Shown one piece after another: positions 7,249 through 14,837 of a stretch of DNA of 20,169 nucleotides. Both the position numbers and the translations under genes were made by a program. The DNA is from JBFGCM01 sp041581135 (GTDB lineage Bacteria > Actinomycetota > Acidimicrobiia > Spongiisociales > UBA5794). The notes under the pieces are model-generated. The model searched no databases and was not told where the DNA came from. It was given only the letters and a program-made list of their open reading frames with translations. Location of the stretch: NCBI GenBank assembly GCA_041581135.1, contig JBFGCM010000071.1:1-20169 (forward strand), read 5' to 3'. Numbering within the stretch: position 1 is the first letter of the stretch; each line of letters opens with the position of its first letter.

Positions 7249-8762
7249 GCGACGCCCTCCGCCGTCGACGGGGCGCGCACTGCACCCCGGATGCTGAGTG
7301 AACCCCCTTCGCCGAGCCCGGTGCGTACCAAGTAGGCGACCGCGACACGCGTGAAGAAGTAGGCGACGATCACGTCGATGACGGTGGCGATGCCGAGGGT
7401 GATGGCGAATCCCTTGACCTGACCGATCGCCAGCGCCCACAGCAGCACGGCAGCTGCGAACGAGACCGTGTCGCCGGTGAGAATGGTGCGGAAGGCGCGC
7501 TTGAAGGCGTGGTCGGTGGCGGACCTCAGTGGTCGTCCGTGGTGCACCTCTTCCTTGATGCGTTCGAAATAGACGATGTAGGAGTCCGACGTGATGCCGA
7601 TCGACACGATGATGCCGGCGACACCGGCGAGGGTCAGCGTCACCCCCTGCAGCTCACCGAACAGGATGATCGCCAGCAGCAGGAACGAGCCGAACACCGT
7701 GAGGCCCATCACGGCGACCAAACCCAGGGCTCGGTAGTAGGCGACGAGGGCGACCGCCACCAGGGCGAGGCCGCCGAGACCGGCGATGAGACCGGCCCGC
7801 AACGAATCGGAACCAAGCGACGCCGACACGGTGTCCTCGTTGGCCACCTCGAACGCCGTGGGGAGCGCACCGTATCGCAGGATGGTGGCGAGGTCGCGGG
7901 CCTCGGCCTCCTGCTCGGTGGCCGAGCCGACGCTGATGGTCGCCAGCTCCGGGTCGAGGGACTCGCCGGGGGCCAACGACGTATCGACCACCGGTGCCGA
8001 GAACACCTCACCGTCCACGACGATCGCCAACTGCCGCCGCGGGTCGCCGGAGGGGAACTGGGTGAGTTGGGCGGTGCCGGCTGCGAACTTGTCGTTGCCC
8101 ACGCCGGTGAACGAGGGATCGACCCGCCACTCACCGCTGACCCCGGCCGATGCGCCGAAGAACTCGGCGTCGGCGCCCGTCACATCCGCTCCAGTGAGGA
8201 TGGCGGGGCCCACGTGGTACACCTGACCGAACTCGTCGGTGAGGTACGCCTCGGCCAGCGGATCATCGTCGATGGTGAGCCCGGTCTCAGGATCGATGTT
8301 GTCCGGTACCACCGGGTCGGGCGGCACCGTCGTGGGGGCCGAGATCGTGGTCTCGGTGGTGCTGCCGGGCAACGTCAGGGTGCCGTCGAGGAAGAGCGGG
8401 CTCACCGGCTGGATGTCCAGCACGGGCCGGAACGACAGCTCTCCGGTGGTACCGACCGCCGACAGCGCCCGCTGCCGGTCTGTGACTCCGGGTAGCTGGA
8501 CCTGGATGTTGCGATCGCCCTGCACTGCGATCTCGGGCTCTTGCACGTTCCCGAGGCCCTCGATGCGCAGTCGCATGATCTCCACGGCTTTGTCGAGCAC
8601 TTCGGGATCGGTGTCGTCGGGCGCTACCAGCAACACCGAGAAGCCACCCTGGAGGTCGAGGCCGAGCTTCGGCTCCAGGCCGCGAACCAGCGCCAGCGCG
8701 AGGCCTCCCCAGGCCACCGCCATGGTGATGAGCATGACCACGAGGGCCCGGCGCTTGCTCAC
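7245..8762 (-). CDS. secD: Protein translocase subunit SecD
   Basis: A 505-residue partner of SecF. One membrane helix sits at about residues 7-27, then the hallmark LGLDLQGGFSVLL (about 33-45) opens the large extracytoplasmic P1 domain. A Thr/Pro-rich segment (around 125-150, with PTTVPPDPVVP) interrupts the P1 region, an insertion of a kind common in actinobacterial SecD. The C-terminal third holds five predicted helices, with GIIVSIGITSDSYIVYFERIKEE matching the RND motif D4 area; the usual Asp-Ser-x-Ile signature is seen as SDSYIVYFER. The GTG start at 8762-8760 overlaps the yajC stop as GTGA. It belongs to the yajC-secD-secF cluster, so subunits of one complex are made together. Confidence 0.96.
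   Translation of the reverse strand: MSKRRALVVMLITMAVAWGGLALALVRGLEPKLGLDLQGGFSVLLVAPDDTDPEVLDKAVEIMRLRIEGLGNVQEPEIAVQGDRNIQVQLPGVTDRQRALSAVGTTGELSFRPVLDIQPVSPLFLDGTLTLPGSTTETTISAPTTVPPDPVVPDNIDPETGLTIDDDPLAEAYLTDEFGQVYHVGPAILTGADVTGADAEFFGASAGVSGEWRVDPSFTGVGNDKFAAGTAQLTQFPSGDPRRQLAIVVDGEVFSAPVVDTSLAPGESLDPELATISVGSATEQEAEARDLATILRYGALPTAFEVANEDTVSASLGSDSLRAGLIAGLGGLALVAVALVAYYRALGLVAVMGLTVFGSFLLLAIILFGELQGVTLTLAGVAGIIVSIGITSDSYIVYFERIKEEVHHGRPLRSATDHAFKRAFRTILTGDTVSFAAAVLLWALAIGQVKGFAITLGIATVIDVIVAYFFTRVAVAYLVRTGLGEGGSLSIRGAVRAPSTAEGVA
7256..7260 (-). promoter_or_regulatory. Ribosome binding site of secF
   Basis: GGAGG on the minus strand, inside the last codons of secD and 7 bases before the secF GTG. 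It fixes the start in a frame that stays open much further upstream. Confidence 0.7.
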
Positions 8763-9073
8763 TCCTCTGGTTCTCCCAGAGTGGCGGCGATGGCACGCTT
8801 GTCGATCCGCAGCACGGTCCCGCCCACGTCGAGCTCCACCTCGGTCTCGGACACACTCCGCAGCGTGCCGATGATGCCGCCGGCGGTGCGCACCTCGTCG
8901 CCGATTTCCAGCCGGCTCCGCATGGCCTCGAGTGCCGCCATACGGCGCCGCTGGGGGCGGATCGCGAAGAAGTAGAAGGCACCCACCACGAGGATGAGGA
9001 ACACCCAGGTGAATCCGGTGCCGGTGGCGGTGGGCTCGGCTTCGGCTGCGAGGATCGGTACGAGATCGAACAC
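8759..9073 (-). CDS. yajC: Preprotein translocase accessory subunit YajC
   Basis: A 104-residue single-pass membrane protein that associates with SecDF. The helix spans about residues 20-39 (FTWVFLILVVGAFYFFAI) and is followed by the family's RPQRRRM motif and a small cytoplasmic domain with LEIGDEVRTAGGIIGTL. The length is normal. It starts at a GTG (9073-9071) with only a weak upstream AGG. The gene is 51 bases after tgt; this gap holds a 6-bp hairpin (9103-9108 with 9114-9119) and an 8-base direct repeat (9076-9083 and 9087-9094), neither with a known role. The end overlaps secD by 4 bases. Confidence 0.95.
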   Translation of the reverse strand: MFDLVPILAAEAEPTATGTGFTWVFLILVVGAFYFFAIRPQRRRMAALEAMRSRLEIGDEVRTAGGIIGTLRSVSETEVELDVGGTVLRIDKRAIAATLGEPEE

Positions 9074-9124
9074 GTTCGTCTGCCTGTCGTCTGCGAGGGT
9101 TTCCCGGCGTAGAGCCGGGCCGGG

Positions 9125-10237
9125 TCACTGTAGTGGTGCTTCGGGGTTGGGAGAAACTCTTCGCTCACGGACCTCCTTGGCGAATGCGGCAAACGCTCGG
9201 TCCTGGATCGCATGCCGAGCGTCGGCGACGAGGCCCAACGTGTAGGTGAGGTTGTGGATGGTGAGCAGCCGATGGCCGAGAAACTCATTCGTGATACGTA
9301 GATGGCGCAGGTAGCCGCGGCTGTAGCGTCGGCACGTGAGGCACGGACAGTCGGGGTCGATGGGCCTTGGGTCTTGGGCCCACTCCCGGCGCCGGATGGA
9401 GAAGTCGCCGGTGCGGGTGAGCACCTTGCCGTGACGGGCCAAGCGGGTGGGCAGCACACAGTCGAACAGGTCGGCGCCGCGGCCGATGGCGTCGAGCATG
9501 CCGTCGGTGTCACCGAGCCCCATCACATACCGCACTTTGTCCGCCGGCAGCTCGGCGAATGCCGCCTGGAGGGCACGATTACGGTCCTCCGGCTCCTCCC
9601 CCACCGCCAGGCCGCCGATGCCGAAGCCGGGAAACCCGACGTCGGCCACGGCGCGTGCCGAGATCGCCCGCAGTTCCTCGTCGACACCGCCCTGCACGAT
9701 GCCGAAGAGCGCCTGATCATCCCGGGTGTGGACCTTCCAGGCGCGTTCCGCCCAGCGGCTGGTGCGGTGCATGGCTTCTTCGACCACCGCACGCGGAGAC
9801 GGTAGGCCCACCAGCTCGTCCAGCACCATGGCGATATCGGCTCCCAGCGTCTCCTGGATGCGAACCGCATCCTCGGGCGTGAGCGACACCAATGTCCCGT
9901 CGTACGACGAACGGAACGTGAGGCCGTCCTCACTCACCTGAGGTCGCAACGAGAACACCTGGAAGCCTCCGGAGTCGGTGAGGATGGGACCGGACCAGTC
10001 CATGAAGCGGTGCAGCTCGCCCAGCGCCGCCACCGTCTGTTCCCCCGGCCGCAGCATGAGGTGGTAGGTGTTGGCCAACACCATCTCGGCTCCGACCTCG
10101 GCCAGGTCGCGGGAATCGAGCGTCTTCACCGTGGCCCGGGTGCCGACCGGCATGAACCCCGGTGTCGCCACATCACCGTGGGCGGTGGAGAGCACTCCGG
10201 CCCGCGCCGCCTCGTCGCCGGCCACCCGCTGCCACAT
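9125..10237 (-). CDS. tgt: Queuine tRNA-ribosyltransferase
   Basis: A 370-residue tRNA-guanine transglycosylase, which swaps guanine 34 of GUN-anticodon tRNAs for the queuosine precursor preQ1. Asp88 in ILTDSGGFQVFSL is the general acid/base. Asp259 in LFDCVLPTRLARHG is the nucleophile that bonds to the tRNA. Zinc is held by Cys297, Cys299, Cys302 and His328. GIVQGG (179-184) and GGLAVGE (208-214) form the base-binding pocket. Length and motifs are complete, so the enzyme should be active. The ATG start shares one base with the queA stop (TGATG), indicating coupling. No preQ1 biosynthesis genes are in the window, so the base must be made by distant genes or taken up. Confidence 0.97.
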   Translation of the reverse strand: MWQRVAGDEAARAGVLSTAHGDVATPGFMPVGTRATVKTLDSRDLAEVGAEMVLANTYHLMLRPGEQTVAALGELHRFMDWSGPILTDSGGFQVFSLRPQVSEDGLTFRSSYDGTLVSLTPEDAVRIQETLGADIAMVLDELVGLPSPRAVVEEAMHRTSRWAERAWKVHTRDDQALFGIVQGGVDEELRAISARAVADVGFPGFGIGGLAVGEEPEDRNRALQAAFAELPADKVRYVMGLGDTDGMLDAIGRGADLFDCVLPTRLARHGKVLTRTGDFSIRRREWAQDPRPIDPDCPCLTCRRYSRGYLRHLRITNEFLGHRLLTIHNLTYTLGLVADARHAIQDRAFAAFAKEVRERRVSPNPEAPLQ

Positions 10238-11259
10238 CAGGGGGCACTCGGGTCTGGGCTCACCAGCATCGCATCACCGAACGACAGGAACCGATAGCCC
10301 TGGCGCAGCGCGTGCTCGTAGGCGCGGCGCCAACCCGCCCCGGCGAAGGCGGCGAGAAGCACGATGAGAGTCGTGCCGGGAGCGTGGAAGTTGGTGAGGA
10401 GCCGGTCCACCACCCGGAACCGATATCCGGGCGTGATGAACAGCCCGGAGGTGCCTTCGGTGGCGCCCACCACCCCGTCCGGCTCGGCGGCCGTCTCGAG
10501 CGTCCGGACCACGGTGGTGCCGACTGCCACCACTGCGCCGCCACGGCTCCTCGTGGCACCGATGGCATCGGCGGCAGCCGCCGGGACCCGAAATGCCTCG
10601 CGGTGCATGACGTGGTCTTCAATGCGCTCGGCCGAGATGGGCCGGAACGTGTCGAGGCCCACGTCGAGCTCCACCTCGGTGACCTCGACCCCGCGAGCCC
10701 GCAGCGCCTCGATCACGGGCGGCGTGAAGTGCAGGCCGGCAGTGGGGGCGGCGGCCGAGCCCACGCTCTTGGCGAACATCGTTTGGTATCGATCCTCGTC
10801 GGACAGGCTGCCGTGAAAGTACGGAGGCAGCGGCAGCTCGCCGATCTCGGGAAGGTGATCGTCCACGTCACCGACCCGAGCCCGCAGGCCGAGTGTCACG
10901 ACCCCGTCCTGTGGCTCCGACAGCACGACGCCGTCGATTCGGTCGAAATCGAGTCTCGTTCCCACTCGAATCCGGCGGGCCGGGCGGATCAATGCCTGCC
11001 ACCGTTCGACGTCCAGCCGCTTGGTGAGCAACGCCTCCACCGCGCCGCCGGTCTCCTTCCGGCCCCGAAGCCGGGCGGCGCGCACTCGCGTGCGGTTCAC
11101 CACCAGCAGGTCGCCGGGAGCGAGGAGCTGCGGCAGATCGGAGAACCGACGATCGTCGAGCTCCGGCACCACGAGCAATCGTGCCGCGTGGCGCGGCTCG
11201 ATTGCCGTCTGCGCGATGGCCTCGTCGGGCAGCTCGTACCAGAAGTCGGCGGTGTCCAT
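10237..11259 (-). CDS. queA: S-adenosylmethionine:tRNA ribosyltransferase-isomerase
   Basis: A 340-residue enzyme of the queuosine pathway. It transfers and isomerises the ribosyl part of S-adenosylmethionine onto preQ1 in tRNA, giving epoxyqueuosine, the step after Tgt. Typical blocks are LLVVNRTRVRAARL near 50-63, PLPPYFHG, SAAAPTAGLHFT near 167-178, and LLTNFHAPGTTLIVLLAAFAG near 288-308. The family usually has NFHLP at the last block; here Ala replaces Leu. The ATG at 11259-11257 begins MDTADFWYELPDEAIAQ, the standard start. The gene lies 45 bases after ruvB and overlaps tgt by one base. The queA-tgt-yajC-secD-secF order is also found in proteobacteria. Confidence 0.97.
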   Translation of the reverse strand: MDTADFWYELPDEAIAQTAIEPRHAARLLVVPELDDRRFSDLPQLLAPGDLLVVNRTRVRAARLRGRKETGGAVEALLTKRLDVERWQALIRPARRIRVGTRLDFDRIDGVVLSEPQDGVVTLGLRARVGDVDDHLPEIGELPLPPYFHGSLSDEDRYQTMFAKSVGSAAAPTAGLHFTPPVIEALRARGVEVTEVELDVGLDTFRPISAERIEDHVMHREAFRVPAAAADAIGATRSRGGAVVAVGTTVVRTLETAAEPDGVVGATEGTSGLFITPGYRFRVVDRLLTNFHAPGTTLIVLLAAFAGAGWRRAYEHALRQGYRFLSFGDAMLVSPDPSAP

Positions 11260-11304
11260 GGCGAGGAGGCTACCGGCACGGCCGGCCGCGTCAGGTGGGC
11301 CGGC

Positions 11305-12327
11305 TCAGTCCAACGGCAGCTGGTCGGCGCCGTTCCACGGTATGCCGAGGTGGGCGTACGCCCGCGGGGTGGCGGTGCGCCCCCGTGGGGTCCGGTGGAG
11401 CAGGCCTTGCTGGAGGAGGAACGGCTCGTAGGCGTCTTCGACGGTCTCGGGTTCCTCGCTCACCGCGATGGCGAGGGTGGACAGTCCAACTGGGCCCCCG
11501 TTGAACTTCTCGATCACGGCCCGCAGGATGGCCCGGTCGACTTTGTCCAAACCGGCCTCGTCCACCTCGAAGACAACGAGCGCGTCGTCCGCGGTCGGCC
11601 CGTCGACGATGCCTCCCGCCCGCACCGCGGCGTAGTCGCGGACGCGACGCAACAACCGGTTGGCGATCCGGGGCGTACCCCGGCTGCGCGACGAGATGGC
11701 GGCGGCCCCGTCCTCGGTGACGTCCACATCGAGAATTGCAGCCGCCCTGGTCACGACCGCGGCCAGATCATCGGGCCCGTAGTAGTCGAGCCGAGCCACA
11801 TAGCCGAAGCGGTCCCGCAGTGGCGGGGCGACGCGGCCCACGCGAGTGGTCGCTCCAATGAGGGTGAACGGCGGCAGGTCGAGCCTGATGGAGCGTGCCG
11901 CCGGGCCCTTGCCGACGACGATGTCCAGCTGGAAGTCCTCCATGGCCGGGTATAGGACCTCTTCCACTTGCCGGGGCAGACGATGGATCTCGTCGATGAA
12001 GAGCACGTCGCCCCGGTCGAGGTTGGTGATGACGGCGGCCAGATCTCCCGGGCGCTCCAAGGCCGGCCCCGAGGTGGCCCGTAGCTGCGAGCCCATCTCA
12101 TGCGCGACGATGCCGGCCAGCGACGTCTTGCCCAAGCCGGGTGGTCCGGAGAACAGGACGTGGTCGACCGGTTCCCCCCGCCCTTGGGCGGCCTCGATCA
12201 GGATGCTGAGCCGTTCCTTGAGGGCGGCCTGGCCGATGAACTCGGCCATGCGCCGGGGCCGGAGGCCGGCCTCGAACGCTTCGTCCTCGGGCACAGCCGC
12301 CTTTGCCAGAAGGCCGTCTTCTCTCAT
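11305..12327 (-). CDS. ruvB: Holliday junction branch-migration ATPase RuvB
   Basis: A 340-residue AAA+ motor that drives branch migration of Holliday junctions with RuvA. Walker A is GPPGLGKTS at 61-69, Walker B is VLFIDEIHRL with Asp112 and Glu113, and GATTR at 158-162 is the sensor region, followed by PLRDRFG with the conserved arginines. A C-terminal winged-helix domain (about 255-330) ends in RTPRGRTATPRAYAHLG. The sensor stretch reads VGRVAPP where most homologues have AGLLTAP or similar, a mild variation. The ATG at 12327 lies 37 bases after ruvA. With ruvC and ruvA it forms one repair operon that probably shares the SOS-type promoter upstream of ruvC. Confidence 0.98.
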   Translation of the reverse strand: MREDGLLAKAAVPEDEAFEAGLRPRRMAEFIGQAALKERLSILIEAAQGRGEPVDHVLFSGPPGLGKTSLAGIVAHEMGSQLRATSGPALERPGDLAAVITNLDRGDVLFIDEIHRLPRQVEEVLYPAMEDFQLDIVVGKGPAARSIRLDLPPFTLIGATTRVGRVAPPLRDRFGYVARLDYYGPDDLAAVVTRAAAILDVDVTEDGAAAISSRSRGTPRIANRLLRRVRDYAAVRAGGIVDGPTADDALVVFEVDEAGLDKVDRAILRAVIEKFNGGPVGLSTLAIAVSEEPETVEDAYEPFLLQQGLLHRTPRGRTATPRAYAHLGIPWNGADQLPLD

Positions 12328-12364
12328 GCGCCGACCTCCATCCTTGGCTCCGATCCGCCCGGCG

Positions 12365-12943
12365 TCATGCCGACTTGCCCAGCGACTGGAGCGCCAACCG
12401 CAGCAGCTCCTGCAGGTCGCCGGTGGCCGGCAGTGCGGCTACGGCGGCCTTGATTTCGGGTGGCTGGTAGCCCAATCCCTCCAGTGCCTGGCGCACCTCG
12501 GAGTGCACGGTGTGGGTGCCTCCGGGGATTTCACCATCGGGTACTTCGAGCTTGGGCCGGAGTTCGAGAATGAGCTTCTGGGCGCTGCGCTTGCCGATGC
12601 CGGGCACGCTCTCCAGCATGGCGGTGTCGTCGCTGGCGACGGCCTGCCGCAATTCAGAGACGGTGAGCGTGGCGAGGATGGCCATGGCCACCTTGGGGCC
12701 GACTCCAGACACACCGATGAGCATCCGAAAGAGGTCACGGTCGGCGGCCGTGGCGAACCCGTACATCGCCAATTGGTCCTCCCGGACGTACAGGTGGGTG
12801 TGCAGCACGGCCTCTTCCCCGATGGGGGGCAACTCGGTGAGCGCACGGGGCGGTACGGCGATCTCGTAGCCGACACCGCCCACGTCGAGCACCACGTACT
12901 CGTGATGGTGGGCCGCCAGCAATCCGCGCAGTCGGCCGATCAA
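12365..12943 (-). CDS. ruvA: Holliday junction DNA-binding protein RuvA
   Basis: A 192-residue protein whose tetramer binds four-way junctions and loads RuvB. The N-terminal OB-fold domain (MIGRLRGLLA through about 65) includes LYVREDQLAMYGF. Two helix-hairpin-helix motifs follow: LIGVSGVGPKVAMAIL at 75-90 and LESVPGIGKRSAQKLI at 110-125. A flexible linker leads to the C-terminal domain that contacts RuvB (about 145-190). Translation starts at a TTG (12943-12941) that overlaps the ruvC stop as TTGA; the MIGRLRG start matches the family exactly, which makes this rare codon convincing. Confidence 0.97.
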   Translation of the reverse strand: MIGRLRGLLAAHHHEYVVLDVGGVGYEIAVPPRALTELPPIGEEAVLHTHLYVREDQLAMYGFATAADRDLFRMLIGVSGVGPKVAMAILATLTVSELRQAVASDDTAMLESVPGIGKRSAQKLILELRPKLEVPDGEIPGGTHTVHSEVRQALEGLGYQPPEIKAAVAALPATGDLQELLRLALQSLGKSA

Positions 12944-13431
12944 GATGCCCTCCCGGTCGCGATCCCTTGGTGTTGCACGTGGCAGACGGCGATCGCGAGC
13001 GCATCTGCGGCGTCGGCGGGATGGGGCACGGCTTGAAGACCGAGGCGCATGGCCACCACCTGCTGCATCTGTGGCTTCGTGGCACTACCGAACCCGGCCA
13101 GGGCCAGCTTCACCGTCGTCGGCGTGTACTCGGCGACCGTCAGACCCGCCTGGCCCATCGCCAACATCGCCACCCCCGACGCCCGGGCCACGCTGGTCGC
13201 CGTCTGCAGGTTGCGGTTGACGAATACCTGCTCGATGGCTGCCGCAGTAGGCCCGTACTCGGCGATGAGCCCGGCCAGATCGGTGTAGAGCTCCACCAGC
13301 CGTTCGCTCACCGGCCGGTCACGCGAGGTGCGGATCACACCGGCGGCCATCGCTTCGAAGCGGTTCTGCTCGTGGGCGACGATGCCGTACCCGGTGGTCG
13401 ACAGACCGGGGTCGATGCCGAGAACGAGCAT
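12940..13431 (-). CDS. ruvC: Crossover junction endodeoxyribonuclease RuvC
   Basis: A 163-residue Holliday junction resolvase with an RNase H-like fold. The four acidic active-site residues are present: Asp7 (LGIDPGLSTTGYG), Glu67 (AAIEQVFVNRN), Asp140 and Asp143 (HPADAADALAIA). The ATG at 13431-13429 is chosen because the family starts just before LGIDPG; the frame stays open upstream without homologous sequence. It is the first gene of ruvCAB and overlaps ruvA by 4 bases. The 91-base gap to yebC holds a LexA-like box (13465-13480), so DNA damage probably induces the operon. Confidence 0.97.
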   Translation of the reverse strand: MLVLGIDPGLSTTGYGIVAHEQNRFEAMAAGVIRTSRDRPVSERLVELYTDLAGLIAEYGPTAAAIEQVFVNRNLQTATSVARASGVAMLAMGQAGLTVAEYTPTTVKLALAGFGSATKPQMQQVVAMRLGLQAVPHPADAADALAIAVCHVQHQGIATGRAS

Positions 13432-13464
13432 CAGCGACCGTGCCTCGACGCCCGGCTCACTGAG

Positions 13465-13480
13465 GCGAACATATGTACGA
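13465..13480 (-). promoter_or_regulatory. Probable LexA (SOS) box upstream of ruvC
   Basis: On the minus strand the site reads TCGTACATATGTTCGC. It matches the actinobacterial/Gram-positive SOS consensus TCGAAC-N4-GTTCGA at 10 of 12 specified bases. It lies 33 bases before the ruvC start codon, and TATGTT within it could serve as a -10 element, so LexA binding would block the promoter. In mycobacteria ruvCAB is a known LexA target, which supports the call. Confidence 0.7.
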
Positions 13481-13497
13481 TCATGCCGGGATCGTAC
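13475..13497. repeat. 8-bp inverted repeat overlapping the SOS box
   Basis: GTACGATC at 13475-13482 and GATCGTAC at 13490-13497 are exact reverse complements with a 7-base spacer. The left arm shares six bases with the LexA-like box. It may be a second operator, a hairpin, or chance. Confidence 0.4.
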
Positions 13498-13522
13498 CGG
13501 GCGGCCGCCGGCAGGCCAAGGA

Positions 13523-14257
13523 TCACACGTCCGCCAGGACCTCGTCGGGGATGTCGAAGTTGGCATAGACGGCCTGTACGTCGTCGAGGTCCTCCAGGGC
13601 ATCCACCAGCCGCAGCACCTGCGGAGCCGTGGCTGCGTCCACCGGCACGGACGTCGTCGGGAGCTGCGTCACCTCGGCCGACTGGATGGCGACGTCGGCC
13701 GCCTCGAGCGCCGCCCGCACCCCGTCGAGCTCTCCAGGGTCGGACGTGATCTCCCACTGGTCGCCGGAGGCGGTTACGTCCTCGGCGCCTCCCTCGAGTG
13801 CGGCCAGCATCACCGTGTCCTCGTCGCCCTCGGCCAGCACGTACCCCTTCTGCTCGAACAGGTAGGCGACCGATCCCGGCTCGCCCAGGCTGCCGTTGTT
13901 GCGGTTGAACACCGCCCGGACGTCGGAGGCCGCCCGGTTGCGGTTGTCGGTGAGGATGTGCACGTACAGGGCGACGCCTCCCGGCGCATATCCCTCGTAC
14001 CAGAACTCCTCGTAGGAGACGCCTTCCAGCTCGCCGGTTCCGCGTTGGATGGCGCGCTCGATGTTGTCCTTGGGCACCGAGGCGTCCTTGGCCTTCTGGA
14101 CCGCAGTGCCCAACGTGGGGTTCGAGGCCACATCGCCGCCGCCGGTGCGTGCCGCCGATTCGATGGCCCGGATGAGCTTGGCGAACAGTTTGCCGCGAGC
14201 GGCGTCCTGCCGACCCTTGCGGTGCTTGATGTTCGCCCATTTGGAGTGTCCTGCCAT
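13523..14257 (-). CDS. yebC: YebC/PmpR family protein (TACO1-like)
   Basis: A 244-residue member of the YebC/TACO1 family. It opens MAGHSKWANIKHRKGRQDA, the family's signature, followed by GKLFAKLIRAI and NPTLGTAVQKAKDASVPKDNIERAI. The middle has YEGYAPGGVALYVHILTDNRNR. Members have been described both as DNA-binding regulators and as translation factors that help ribosomes pass proline-rich stretches; sequence cannot decide between these roles. In many bacteria yebC stands next to ruvC, as here. The ATG at 14257 has GGGGAG shortly before it, and the gene lies 11 bases after pdxT. Confidence 0.95.
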   Translation of the reverse strand: MAGHSKWANIKHRKGRQDAARGKLFAKLIRAIESAARTGGGDVASNPTLGTAVQKAKDASVPKDNIERAIQRGTGELEGVSYEEFWYEGYAPGGVALYVHILTDNRNRAASDVRAVFNRNNGSLGEPGSVAYLFEQKGYVLAEGDEDTVMLAALEGGAEDVTASGDQWEITSDPGELDGVRAALEAADVAIQSAEVTQLPTTSVPVDAATAPQVLRLVDALEDLDDVQAVYANFDIPDEVLADV

Positions 14258-14268
14258 ACGCTCCCCGC

Positions 14269-14835
14269 TCAGTCGATCAGGTCGCAGACCATCGTATGGA
14301 GGCGCCGGTCGCCGGTCAGCTCGGGGTGGAAGGAGGCCGCGATGATGTTGCCTTGGCGGACCAGGACCGGGTTGCCGTCCACCGCCGCCAACACGTCGAC
14401 GTCGGCACCCACTTTCTCGATCCAGGGGGCCCGGATGAACACGGCCGTCATCGGCTCGGCCCATCCGGCGACCTCCAGGTCGACCTCGAACGAGTCGACC
14501 TGACGACCGAAGGCGTTGCGGGCGACAACCGCGTCCAGCACACCCAGCTGGTGCTGGTCGGGGCCGGTGGTGGCCGCCGCAAGGAAGATCATCCCGGCGC
14601 ACGTGCCCAAGGTGGGCATTCCCGCCGAGAGGCGATCGCGCAGCGGCTCCAGGAGCCCGTACCGATCGGCGAGCTTCCCGATGGTGGTGGACTCGCCCCC
14701 TGGGATGATGAGCGCGTCGACACCTGCCAGCTGATCGGGAGTCCGCACCTCCACCCCGACGTGACCCAGCTCCTCGATGGCGGCGACGTGTTCGCGGAAG
14801 TCGCCCTGGAGGGCGAGGACACCGACGACCGCCAT
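14269..14835 (-). CDS. pdxT: Pyridoxal 5'-phosphate synthase glutaminase subunit
   Basis: A 188-residue class I glutamine amidotransferase that releases ammonia from glutamine for PdxS. The catalytic triad is visible: Cys79 in LGTCAGMIFLA, His170 and Glu172 in SFHPEL. PGGEST (45-50) is the oxyanion region, and the N-terminal VGVLALQGDFREH is the contact segment to PdxS. The length is standard. The ATG start follows the pdxS stop by 2 bases, so the two subunits should be made in step. Together they form the deoxyxylulose-5-phosphate-independent route to vitamin B6. Confidence 0.97.
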   Translation of the reverse strand: MAVVGVLALQGDFREHVAAIEELGHVGVEVRTPDQLAGVDALIIPGGESTTIGKLADRYGLLEPLRDRLSAGMPTLGTCAGMIFLAAATTGPDQHQLGVLDAVVARNAFGRQVDSFEVDLEVAGWAEPMTAVFIRAPWIEKVGADVDVLAAVDGNPVLVRQGNIIAASFHPELTGDRRLHTMVCDLID

Positions 14836-14837
14836 GA

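Noticed and set aside
5698..7335. A 545-codon plus-strand open frame opposite apt and secF
   Set aside because: It mirrors well-identified genes on the other strand, is full of His, Asp, Arg and Gly in low-complexity fashion, and has no recognisable domain. Long antisense frames are expected in GC-rich DNA.
9066..9077. CGAAC-AC-GTTCG palindrome at the yajC start, resembling a LexA box
   Set aside because: The half-sites are separated by 2 bases instead of 4, and the site covers the yajC start codon rather than a promoter, so LexA binding is not expected.
9103..9119. Possible intrinsic terminator after tgt
   Set aside because: The stem is only 6 bp and in the direction of transcription is followed by AAACCC, not a U-tract.
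10162..11955. A 597-codon plus-strand open frame opposite queA and ruvB
   Set aside because: Same reason: it crosses two confirmed genes and the gap between them and shows no protein family features.
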